From Streptococcus suis (GTDB lineage: Bacteria > Bacillota > Bacilli > Lactobacillales > Streptococcaceae): DNA of 64,000 bases. The translations under genes and the position numbers were made by a program. The stretch covers positions 1,178,001 to 1,242,000 of the forward strand of contig CP025095.1 of assembly GCA_002831545.1 (NCBI GenBank), given 5' to 3'. The notes under the pieces were generated by a model. It searched no databases. It saw only the letters and a program-made list of their open reading frames with translations, and had not been told where the DNA came from. Positions 1-8,476 of the stretch are shown here, one piece after another; position 1 is the stretch's first letter; the number at the start of each line of letters is the position of its first letter.

Positions 1-32
1 AAAATAAATGCTGTAGAATGTAATTTATTTAA

Positions 33-62
33 AATCTATAATCACTAATCTATAATCACTAA
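33..62. repeat. 14-bp direct repeat upstream of lanB
   Basis: The 14-base unit AATCTATAATCACT occurs twice back to back, followed by AA, in the short gap before lanB. An AT-rich imperfect inverted repeat (about 3-30) precedes it. The repeat could be a regulator site or a simple local duplication; nothing in the sequence decides. Confidence 0.6.
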
Positions 63-96
63 ATGAAGTTATGAAATACCAAAGGAGATAGGAAAA

Positions 97-3090
97 ATGG
101 TGAATGACAAATATTTTAAGACAGATTCTTATTTAATTCGAAGTTCAATTTTAGAAACTCAGACTAAAAATTTTGTGAATAATATTGACTTTTTAGAACA
201 TTTGAAGAATGATCAAATGTTTTTAGAGCAATTATTTTTTGCCAATTCGTCTCTCTACTATCAACTACTAAAATACTATCAAGGTAACATTTCTAATACT
301 AAAAAAGTAGATAAAATTGCAATTTCAGTATATCGATATTATAAACGTTCTCATGGAAGGCCAACTCCATTGGGATTATTCAGCGAAACCTCTATAGGGA
401 CATTTCAAGAGAATAATCATATGAAACTTAATGAAAATGTAAATAAAATTATTACATTGGATGCTGAATGGTTAATGTTATTAGTCTATAAATTTGAATC
501 TGAGTACTACAACTCACTAAGTTTTACTATTAATAATGCTTGTTATAAAAAAGGTGATAGGATTTATCAACTTTACTCACTCATTGAAGATCAAGAAAAA
601 ATTAGTATTAGGGAAACTTCAGTATATAAAATAATTTCAAAAAATTGTAGTCGGGGTTACTGTAATTATCGAAAACTTATTGAAGAGTTAGTTAGTGTAT
701 ATGGAATAGAAAGTTCTAATCTTGCCGAGGACTATATTTTAACTTTAATAAAAAATCATTACCTTTTATCGGATATTCAAAAAGATATACTATGCGGTTC
801 ACCAAGAGAAAAATTGTTAGATTTTATTTCACGTAATTATATAGACATTCATATAAAAACTTCATTGCGTAATATTTTTGAAATGATTGATTTATACTCG
901 AAACTTCCAATTGGAGAAGGGGTTGCACTCTTAGAAAAAATTTATGAAACAATGTCATCAATCGTAAGAAGTAAATCGTACCTTAAAATTGATCTGATAT
1001 CTAACTATTCTGAGTTTTCATTCTCAACTCAAATACAAGAGAAGTTCGAAAGATTTGCAAACTTCATAGCTCTTTCAACAGAATCTACTAATAAAACACA
1101 TCTTGATTACTATTCAGAAGCTTTTTTAGAAAAATATGGACTTGAAAGAGAAGTCAAATTAGTTGAACTATTGGATCCCTGTATTGGTTTAGGAGCTCCA
1201 TTTGGTTATAATCATCCTAGTAATGATTTCATAATGGAGGAACCACCTTTTGAATTTTACTCCGAAGCGGAAGAACAAATGTATCTGGATCTATATACTA
1301 AAGCAGTTAGTGAGCGAAGACCTATTGAACTTTCATCAATAGTAAATCATTATGAAAAAATTAATTCAGAAAAGTTATCTAATATAGACGGTTTTGATCT
1401 TTTTTTTAATATGGTAAAAAAGGATGGTAAAACAATCTTTAGTCTTAGTAATATTATTGGTTCAAATACATTAGGTGGCGGTTCCGGTCGTTTTGCTGGC
1501 TTGAGTGGCACTCTACAGAATTTTCATGAGAAACTATTACAACATGAAGATAGAATTGGGGACTTAGATAATATTAGTACTTGCGAAATTTTATTTTTAC
1601 CAGAGAACTTGAGGCATAGAAATATTATGAATACTGTTTCAAATAGAAATTTCTGCCTTCCTATATCTACAGATGTTTCTGGTAAGAAAATTTTATTAGA
1701 AGATATTTATATAGGACTTAGCTCAGATTTGAAATTTTACGCTAGGGATATAAGAAGTGGAGAGTTTATCAGATTTTATTCTACCAATATGTACAATTTG
1801 ACGTTATTTTGTAATGAGCTAAGATTTTTAGTTGAAATTTCAATAAAAAATAATATTGGAAAAATACCTTGGGAAATAATTTATAAAAATTTTAGTTATG
1901 TACCTAGATTGACTTTTGAAGATATTATCATAGCTCCTGCAAAGTGGCGTGTTCGTGTTAATGATACTATGAACTCAGTTAATCAAATTGTAAAAAAATA
2001 TGGTCTACCTCAAACTTTCTATATCGAAGAAGGAGATAGTAGAATCCTTATCAACTTAACTAAACAATTGGATTACAATAGTTTTGAAAATCTGTTATCT
2101 AGCAGCTTCCAAAATAAAACTCAGTTAATTTTAACTGAGGTCATAGGAGATGATAGTCCGGTAGTGAGAAACGGGAAATCAACATCGTCTGATTTAGTGA
2201 TTCCTTTTAGAAATACAAATTATTTGAGTAATTGTTCGCACGGTTATAAAAAAATTGTGGAAACTCAGGATTTTGAATTGATGGATCGAGAACGTAGGCA
2301 ATTACCATTTCAAGAGTGGACGTACTTTAAAATTTATATATCAGAAGATAGGCAGGATGAGTTTCTAATAGGTTATTTAACGAGACTTAAGAATCATATT
2401 TTAGAAAATGAAGGTAAGGTCTTTTACTTAAGGTATAGGGATCCCAAACCTCATATCAGGCTTAGAATATCAGGATTATCAGAGAATATAGAATTGTATT
2501 ATAGTGTACTATCAATTATAAATGAAGCAATAAAAAACTGTATTGTTTCTACATTTTCAATTGATATCTATGAGAGAGAGCTTGAAAGATATGGTGGTAG
2601 TTTACTTATGAGAGAAATTGAAGATATCTTCTGTGTAGATTCTCAAATTTGTATTGAAATGATTAATTCCTCTAAACTTGACTCCGAGCTATCTATTTTA
2701 GATTATGCGGTTTTGGTTAATTACATATATTTAAAAACTCTCTTTATAAGAGATGACTCAATTATTGAATTCCTAGAGGATGTTTCCCCATCAAATAGAT
2801 CAAAGAATTTGAATAAAACAAAGCATCACTATATAAATATGATAAAAAATTATATTTTGAAGAATAATCTCCAATCAAATTTTCCTATAATAACTGAACT
2901 AAGTATATTGCTTCACTCTATCCAGTTCAAAATAAATAAGTTCGAAAAATTCCGAAAAACATCTATTGTGGATAGTATAATCCATGTTCATAATAATAGA
3001 TTAATAGGTATTGATCGAGAACAAGAAAAAGAGATATATAATATTTTAAGATTGGTCTTTCAAAATGAAAAATTTACAAAGGATAAGTAA
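97..3090 (+). CDS. lanB: Class I lanthipeptide dehydratase LanB
   Basis: This 997-residue protein has the size and layout of a full class I lantibiotic dehydratase, which dehydrates Ser and Thr in a precursor peptide by glutamylation from Glu-tRNA. The long N-terminal part (about 1-730) is the glutamylation domain type. From about residue 737 the sequence (EWTYFKIYISEDRQDEFLIG, then YLRYRDPKPHIRLRIS) is the SpaB C-terminal elimination domain. The ATG at 97 has the ribosome site AAAGGAGATAGG at a good distance. It is the first gene of a lanB-lanT-lanC operon, and the next gene starts just after its stop. Base composition is strikingly AT-rich compared with the core genes, as expected for transferred DNA. 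The precursor gene lanA is not in view and would be expected to the left. Family assignment is firm; the product is unknown. Confidence 0.93.
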   Translation: MVNDKYFKTDSYLIRSSILETQTKNFVNNIDFLEHLKNDQMFLEQLFFANSSLYYQLLKYYQGNISNTKKVDKIAISVYRYYKRSHGRPTPLGLFSETSIGTFQENNHMKLNENVNKIITLDAEWLMLLVYKFESEYYNSLSFTINNACYKKGDRIYQLYSLIEDQEKISIRETSVYKIISKNCSRGYCNYRKLIEELVSVYGIESSNLAEDYILTLIKNHYLLSDIQKDILCGSPREKLLDFISRNYIDIHIKTSLRNIFEMIDLYSKLPIGEGVALLEKIYETMSSIVRSKSYLKIDLISNYSEFSFSTQIQEKFERFANFIALSTESTNKTHLDYYSEAFLEKYGLEREVKLVELLDPCIGLGAPFGYNHPSNDFIMEEPPFEFYSEAEEQMYLDLYTKAVSERRPIELSSIVNHYEKINSEKLSNIDGFDLFFNMVKKDGKTIFSLSNIIGSNTLGGGSGRFAGLSGTLQNFHEKLLQHEDRIGDLDNISTCEILFLPENLRHRNIMNTVSNRNFCLPISTDVSGKKILLEDIYIGLSSDLKFYARDIRSGEFIRFYSTNMYNLTLFCNELRFLVEISIKNNIGKIPWEIIYKNFSYVPRLTFEDIIIAPAKWRVRVNDTMNSVNQIVKKYGLPQTFYIEEGDSRILINLTKQLDYNSFENLLSSSFQNKTQLILTEVIGDDSPVVRNGKSTSSDLVIPFRNTNYLSNCSHGYKKIVETQDFELMDRERRQLPFQEWTYFKIYISEDRQDEFLIGYLTRLKNHILENEGKVFYLRYRDPKPHIRLRISGLSENIELYYSVLSIINEAIKNCIVSTFSIDIYERELERYGGSLLMREIEDIFCVDSQICIEMINSSKLDSELSILDYAVLVNYIYLKTLFIRDDSIIEFLEDVSPSNRSKNLNKTKHHYINMIKNYILKNNLQSNFPIITELSILLHSIQFKINKFEKFRKTSIVDSIIHVHNNRLIGIDREQEKEIYNILRLVFQNEKFTKDK

Positions 3091-3091
3091 T

Positions 3092-4870
3092 ATGGATAAA
3101 ATTACCTCCAAACAATTATTGTCTACAGTATTCACGATTCCAAATACATTAAAGTTAATTTTTCGACTAGAAAAGAAATATGCCACATATTTAATTGTTA
3201 TCAATGTATTAATAGCTCTATTTCCATTAGGCATATTTTACGTTTATCAAGAGTTAATAAATGCAATTTTGTTGCAGTCTAATAAAGTTTTACAAACATT
3301 AGTCATATATTTTATAGTGCAAAGTGTTAGTTCTATTTTTGTACAAATTAATGCATTTTTCCTAGAGAAGTTCAATTTAAATTTATCTTATAGCTTAAGT
3401 AAAAAATTGATTACAAAAACATCTTCACTAGAATTGGCTGATTTTGAAAATGCTGACACATATAACCTAGTTGAGAATCTAACACAGGATAGTACATATA
3501 AACCATATCAATTATTCAATGCTATCATAAGTTTCTTTTCCTCTATTATTTCTTTACTAGTTTGTTTATTTTATATAAGTACATGGAAAACTAGTATTGC
3601 ACTTTTTTTGTTGTGCATACCTCTTATTTCTTTAGTCACTTTTTTAAAAATTGGACAACTAGAATTTTTAATCCAATGGAATCGTGTTGGTGCTGAGAGA
3701 AAAGTCTGGTATTATATCTACTTATTAACACATGACTTTTCATTTAAGGAAATTAAATTAAATAACATCAGTGACTATTTAATTAATAAGTTTAGTTTAA
3801 TAAAAGAAGAATTTATTTCTCAAGATTCGGAAATTTCAAAGAAAAAGAATATTTTTAATGCTATTTTAGACATTTTGCTGAATTTTATAAATTGTTTAGT
3901 TATCATAATGTTAATTTCTGCTGTTAGAGCAGGGGAGATTTTATTAGGAAATCTAATAAGTCTTATTCAGGCTCTTACAAGAATCAATACGTACTCTCAA
4001 TCTATGATACAGAGCGTATATATAATATATAATACTAGCTTATTCATGGAGCAATTATTTAACTTTTTTGAGTCAGAGCAATATGATCAATCAAATATAT
4101 ATATAAATAACACAGATATTTCACTAAAGGAAGTATCAGAAATCAATTTAGTGGATGTTAGTTATTGTTATCCCAATAGTTCTATTAATGCATTATCAGA
4201 AATCAGCCTAAGTTTTAAATGTGGTGAACTTGTCGCTATTGTGGGGAAAAATGGTTCGGGTAAAAGTACATTAGTAAAATTATTATGTGGGCTTTATAAG
4301 CCAAGTCAAGGTGAGATAGTATTTAATGGTATCTCGAATAAAAATTTAGATTTAGCCTTTTATCAAAAGCATGTATCAGTTCTTTTTCAAGACTTTGTTA
4401 AATATGAATTAACTTTGAGAGAAAATATAGCATTAAGTAATTTAGAAATTTTAAACGATACACAAGCTATTAAGTTAGCTTTAAAGAAATTTTCTTTTGA
4501 AGTGGATCGGGATATTGATATGCAATTGGGGACTTGGTTTCAAGATGGGCGCCAATTGTCTGGTGGTCAATGGCAAAAATTAGCCTTAGTAAGGACTTTC
4601 TTAAAAAATGCTTCTGTTTATATTTTAGATGAACCAAGTTCAGCACTAGACCCAGTATCTGAAAAAGAAATATTCGATAAATTCATAGAGCTTTCTCGTG
4701 ACCATGTATCTATTTTTATTTCACACAATTTAAAGTCAGCTAAAAAAGCAGATAAGATTATTGTAATGAAAGATGGAAAAGTTGATGGAGTGGGTAATCA
4801 TGAAACTTTATTAAGGACAAATGAGCACTATAAAAAAATGTACTATTCAGAACAATATGAGGAATTATGA
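3092..4870 (+). CDS. lanT: Lanthipeptide ABC exporter LanT (no peptidase domain)
   Basis: This is an ABC half-transporter of 592 residues from the preferred start. An N-terminal membrane domain with about six helices (residues 30-310) is followed by an ATPase domain with Walker A GKNGSGKST (about residue 385), signature LSGGQWQK and Walker B VYILDEPSSALD. There is no N-terminal C39 peptidase, which fits class I LanT, where the leader is removed by a separate protease. An in-frame ATG at 3065 lies inside lanB without a ribosome site; the ATG at 3092 follows AAAGGA and is chosen. It should export the modified precursor across the membrane. The last bases overlap lanC (ATGA), indicating translational coupling. 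No LanP protease or LanFEG immunity genes are visible nearby. Confidence 0.92.
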   Translation: MDKITSKQLLSTVFTIPNTLKLIFRLEKKYATYLIVINVLIALFPLGIFYVYQELINAILLQSNKVLQTLVIYFIVQSVSSIFVQINAFFLEKFNLNLSYSLSKKLITKTSSLELADFENADTYNLVENLTQDSTYKPYQLFNAIISFFSSIISLLVCLFYISTWKTSIALFLLCIPLISLVTFLKIGQLEFLIQWNRVGAERKVWYYIYLLTHDFSFKEIKLNNISDYLINKFSLIKEEFISQDSEISKKKNIFNAILDILLNFINCLVIIMLISAVRAGEILLGNLISLIQALTRINTYSQSMIQSVYIIYNTSLFMEQLFNFFESEQYDQSNIYINNTDISLKEVSEINLVDVSYCYPNSSINALSEISLSFKCGELVAIVGKNGSGKSTLVKLLCGLYKPSQGEIVFNGISNKNLDLAFYQKHVSVLFQDFVKYELTLRENIALSNLEILNDTQAIKLALKKFSFEVDRDIDMQLGTWFQDGRQLSGGQWQKLALVRTFLKNASVYILDEPSSALDPVSEKEIFDKFIELSRDHVSIFISHNLKSAKKADKIIVMKDGKVDGVGNHETLLRTNEHYKKMYYSEQYEEL

Positions 4871-6108
4871 TGAAAATGGATGAATTACTTGAAGATGTCT
4901 CAAAAATAACAATAGCTGAATATGATTTTGAACTTGATAACATTATAAATAGTAATAATAACTATGATGTTGTGACTTTATCACATGGACTTCCAGGTTA
5001 TATATTACTAGTATCGGAACTGAACAGTAATCACGTGAGTTCATATGAAGAAAAACTGACTTCTTATATTGAAATTCTAGTTTCAATATTATCAGAAAGA
5101 GGTGTTATGACAGGCTCTCTGTATTCGGGTGCTGCTGGAATTGGGATTAGCTTATTACATTTAAATGAAAATAAGTATAAAAGATTAGTGGAAAGTTTAG
5201 ATGAATATATCGAATATTTCGTTAGTGAATTTTTACCTTCGATAGATACGGGAAATATGTCCCCAACAGACTATGATATTATAGAGGGAGTATCTGGTAT
5301 CTTAGTTTATATCTCGCTTCATGATAGAGAAAGGTTAAAAGATGTTCAAAGAAAAATTGTAAATTTTTTGACTAGTTCATTCAAAGAGGATATATGGAAC
5401 GATATTTTTTATGTCACTTCTCAAAATCAAATGTCTGAATCGGAGAGCGTACTATTTCCCAAAGGTTGCTTAAATTTAGGGGTAGCACATGGCTTAGCGG
5501 GAGTTGGAATTGCTTTAGCTTACACAATGATAAAAGGAAACTTTAGTTGTCAAATTGAAGAAACCTTGCGACATATCATTGATGTATATGAACAATTTGA
5601 AACACCTAGTTTGTATACATGGAAGGATGGATTAGATATTGATGAATTAAAACAAGGATATTCTAATTCTAAATTCTTACCAAATATTGATGCATGGTGC
5701 TATGGTAGTCCAGGCATATCTCTATTATATATGTATTGCGGAGTTGCATTAAATGATGAGTATCTCAAGAATAAAGCAGTCGAAATTTTAAAAACTTCAA
5801 TGGAAAGACAAGCTGGAATAGATTCTCCTATTTTATGTCATGGTTATGCTGGATTACTAGAAATATGTCAATTTTTCAAGTATGTATATCAAACAGATGA
5901 ATTTGATAAATATATTTATGATTTTGATAAAAAAATTACCCAATACCTGCAGTCCAAAAGGAATAACGAATTACAAATAATTTCACAGTTTGGCTATTTA
6001 AATGGCGATGTGGGTGTTTTATTATCTATGTTGCACATATATTCAAAGAATGTGAACACCTATTGGCAGGCAGGACTACTTTTATTTAAGGATATAATTT
6101 TTGAATAA
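4867..6108 (+). CDS. lanC: Lanthionine synthetase LanC
   Basis: This 413-residue cyclase adds Cys thiols to the dehydrated residues made by LanB to form lanthionine rings. The family zinc ligands are visible: Cys in AWCYGSPG (about residue 278) and the Cys-His pair in LCHGYAG (about 324). The conserved AHGLAGVGIALA motif (about 206) is also present. Gly-rich turns of the alpha-toroid repeat through the sequence. It overlaps lanT by an ATGA junction; a second ATG three bases further on is an equally possible start. It is the last gene of the operon. No terminator is obvious in the 70 bases that follow before the next, unrelated, broken gene. Confidence 0.93.
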   Translation: MMKMDELLEDVSKITIAEYDFELDNIINSNNNYDVVTLSHGLPGYILLVSELNSNHVSSYEEKLTSYIEILVSILSERGVMTGSLYSGAAGIGISLLHLNENKYKRLVESLDEYIEYFVSEFLPSIDTGNMSPTDYDIIEGVSGILVYISLHDRERLKDVQRKIVNFLTSSFKEDIWNDIFYVTSQNQMSESESVLFPKGCLNLGVAHGLAGVGIALAYTMIKGNFSCQIEETLRHIIDVYEQFETPSLYTWKDGLDIDELKQGYSNSKFLPNIDAWCYGSPGISLLYMYCGVALNDEYLKNKAVEILKTSMERQAGIDSPILCHGYAGLLEICQFFKYVYQTDEFDKYIYDFDKKITQYLQSKRNNELQIISQFGYLNGDVGVLLSMLHIYSKNVNTYWQAGLLLFKDIIFE

Positions 6109-6178
6109 ACGGTTCGATATTCTGAACAAACCCTGAACTTTTAACTTTACAATATCAAGTGTAAAGGAGTACAAATTC

Positions 6179-7607
6179 ATGAAAAAAGAATTTTGATCAA
6201 CTGAGCGTCAACGTTTTTCTGTACGCAAGTATTCAATTGGTGTTACTTCAGTGTTGCTTGTGGTATGTTTATTTGGGGCAACTCAGAAGAGTGTATCTGC
6301 AGATGAAATAGCAGCTGCAATCGCTTTTCAAGAAGTTATAGTCAATCAAAATACTGCTTCTGGGAATGAAATAGCTGAGGAATTCTCTCAAATGGATGAT
6401 GTACCATTAGAAAACGAAAAAATTAATGATAGTCTTGAAGACGTCAAAACTAATATAGATGTTTCTAATGGGAAAATAGCTTATTCCTAAAATATTGATG
6501 TAAAAAACAAGCTGAATCAAATATACTAGACGAGTTAGCGGTGCATACAGAAAGTGTAACGGCTACTTCGCCAGAATCAAGCAAAGCAGAGCCTGCAGAT
6601 GAAGAATTATCTAAACAGTCAGCAATTACAGAGGGCTTGAATGATACAATCCCGGTAGAGGTTGTAAAACAAGCTACTAATGAAGTTAAATCTAGCAAAG
6701 ATGGTGGATTTTTGATGACGATTTGGTTGCAATTGAAGACTTCCTTGAGCAAAATAATGATTTGAAATTATCTAAAGGAGCTACTTCTAGAGCAGGGAAA
6801 GTAATAGGTGATGATTATCCAGCTAGTTGGAAAAAGAGACCAGATGAGTTTGATACTTGGGGATACAATAAATCAACATGTACTTCATTTGTAGCGCATA
6901 GGTTACATAGCGTAAACAAATTTGAAGTTCCAAGAGCAATGGGAGATGCTGGACAGTAGGGGAATATAGCCCGTCGATTAGGCTATTGAGTAGATAATAC
7001 TCCAACTGTTGGCTCAGTAGCTTGGACAACAAATGGAACATTTGGGCATGTTTCTTGGGTTGCCTCAGTATCAGGAAATACAGTAACAGTAGAAGAATAT
7101 AACTGGAACTGGGATTATGCTTATCACACGCGAATACAACCGATTTCAGCATATACTGGCTTTGTTCATTTTAAAGATTTAACTAGCAGTAATTCTTCTG
7201 ATGCATCAGGCGGTAATTCTTCAGGAGGACAGACTAATCTAGGAACTATGTTACTTCAGCCTGGAACATATAGATTTACTAGCCGTAAAGGCATTAAATC
7301 AGAACCTAAAATCTATAGTACCGACATAGCTTATTATGACAGTGGAGATACAGTCAATTATGATAAAACATTAGTAGCCGATAATCATGAGTGGATATCA
7401 TATGTTTCATATTCTGGGGCACGCAGATATATCGCTATTAACCAGTTAGCCAAACCAGTTTCGCCTGTTGTCAAAGGAACAACTAACATTCAAAACAAAA
7501 ATGATCAGTTAGGTACTTTTGATGTTGTAATTTCAAACGTTTCAGGACGCCAATGGATTTCGTACATTGCTTATAGTGGTAATAGAAGATATATTGCGAT
7601 TAGTTAA
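6179..7607 (+). pseudogene. Degraded YSIRK surface peptidoglycan hydrolase (CHAP + SH3b)
   Basis: An ATG with ribosome site AAAGGAG opens a signal peptide of the streptococcal surface type (FSVRKYSIGVTSVLL). The sixth codon is TGA at 6194. Further breaks are a stop at 6488, a frame change before 6541, a second frame change near 6720, and in-frame stops at 6957 and 6987. Across the frames one can still read a Glu/Ser-rich linker and a CHAP amidase domain with the catalytic Cys (STCTSFVAHRL) and His (TFGHVSWV). Two C-terminal SH3b-type repeats follow (EWISYVSYSGARRYIAI, QWISYIAYSGNRRYIAI). Six separate lesions make function very unlikely. The intact ancestor would have been a secreted or surface cell-wall hydrolase. 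The intact 3' part shows that the decay is by point changes rather than deletion. Confidence 0.88.
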
Positions 7608-7617
7608 CTGAATTGAA

Positions 7618-7666
7618 GGGAATAGCACTTTGTGAGTAATTCATTTTAGTGCTATCCCTCTTTTTT
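7618..7666 (+). terminator. Rho-independent terminator after hydrolase pseudogene
   Basis: The stem GGGAATAGCAC / GTGCTATCCC, with one bulged base and a loop of about 20 bases, is followed by TCTTTTTT. Confidence 0.75.
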
Positions 7667-7670
7667 ACAA

Positions 7671-7697
7671 TAATTTATGCCAATCTGGCATAAATTA
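7671..7697. promoter_or_regulatory. Perfect 12-bp inverted repeat, operator candidate
   Basis: TAATTTATGCCA, spacer ATC, then TGGCATAAATTA: perfect 12-base arms, 47 bases before a small XRE-type regulator gene. There is no U-run after it, so it is not a terminator. By analogy with other small phage-type repressors it may be the autoregulatory operator. That is inference. Confidence 0.6.
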
Positions 7698-7743
7698 TAA
7701 GATTCGTTCAAAGCTTGACTATAATGGTGTTAGGAGTGGACGG

Positions 7744-7965
7744 ATGTATAGGCGTGTTAAGGATTTAAGAGAGGATAAAGATTACTCTCAAGACTATCTT
7801 GCAAAGTATTTATCCTGTAGTCAATCAGCTTATTCAAGGCTTGAAAATGGTAAAAGACAATTATCAATCGAATACTTAATTAAACTATCAACTTTATATC
7901 ATGTTAGTACCGATTATTTGCTTGGTTTAACAGATTATCCTTATCGCCTTCATCATAAAAAATAG
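7744..7965 (+). CDS. Small XRE (Cro/CI) family transcriptional regulator
   Basis: This 73-residue protein is almost entirely one helix-turn-helix domain: DYSQDYLAKYLSCSQSAYSR followed by LENGKRQLSIEYLIKLSTLY and HVSTDYLLGLTDYP. This is the classical XRE layout with a DYLLGLTD ending. It has no sensor or peptidase domain. It follows a perfect palindrome (7671-7697), and the serine recombinases lie downstream, so it probably controls functions of the mobile element or its own gene. The ATG follows GTTAGGAGTGGACGG. Targets cannot be read from sequence. Confidence 0.85.
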   Translation: MYRRVKDLREDKDYSQDYLAKYLSCSQSAYSRLENGKRQLSIEYLIKLSTLYHVSTDYLLGLTDYPYRLHHKK

Positions 7966-8237
7966 TCTCTCCTTGTTTGTTCATTGACAACTGAATAGAC
8001 CAAGGTGGGACTTTCTTATTTGTCGAGCAGTTTAGCTTGATTCGCCATGATATGAGCGAACAAAATCAGCTATAAAATAGAATGGTATTCTATCTGCCAA
8101 GACACAAATTAAGGATAATGATACTTCTGCACGTTCGGGCTGCCAGCGATAAAGGCCAGCGGGTGTAACTCCCATGAATGACCTAACCAGTCATTCCCGC
8201 TGAGGTCATTATTTTAAATTTTAAGGAATAATATAGT
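7966..8237 (+). promoter_or_regulatory. Structured leader region before the recombinase genes
   Basis: This 270-base gap has no gene of its own. Its 3' part forms nested stems. The outer stem is CAGCGG (8157-8162) with CCGCTG (8197-8202). The inner stem is GAATGAC (8176-8182) with GTCATTC (8190-8196) and loop CTAACCA. GCCAGCG is repeated directly at about 8142 and 8156. An alternative pairing AATGACC/GGTCATT is also possible. It lies 36 bases before the start of a small ORF, so it could be a regulatory RNA leader or a DNA site of the element. Confidence 0.5.
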
Positions 8238-8378
8238 ATGACAAAAATAATAATAGGTGAGGACACATCGCAGGTTGTCATTGAAGGCTACAAAGTAACG
8301 GTAAAGGTTACCGATAAGCCATTGAGCCTAACGGATATTTTAGATGATTTACTTGGTAGAAAGTTAGAAAAAATATAA
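8238..8378 (+). CDS. 46-residue hypothetical protein preceding serine recombinases
   Basis: ATG with AAGGAATAATATAGT upstream opens a 46-codon frame: an N-terminal MTKIIIGEDTSQVVIEGYKV and an acidic-basic tail ending in DDLLGRKLEKI. The composition (alternating hydrophobic and charged residues, two probable beta strands then a helix) looks like a real folded small protein rather than a chance frame. It sits directly upstream of three recombinases and may be a helper, such as a directionality factor. That is only a positional inference; I do not recognise the family with certainty. Confidence 0.6.
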   Translation: MTKIIIGEDTSQVVIEGYKVTVKVTDKPLSLTDILDDLLGRKLEKI

Positions 8379-8476
8379 ACTTTTAGCGGACAAGTAACAG
8401 TAAATTATGTAAAATAGAATAGTAGAACTTCAATCCTTGATTGATCCGCACCTAATATTCGATTAAGGAGAAGACA

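Noticed and set aside
6109..6250. Search for a lanthipeptide precursor after lanC
   Set aside because: The only start in this gap belongs to the broken surface hydrolase; no Ser/Thr/Cys-rich peptide with an FNLD-type leader is present.
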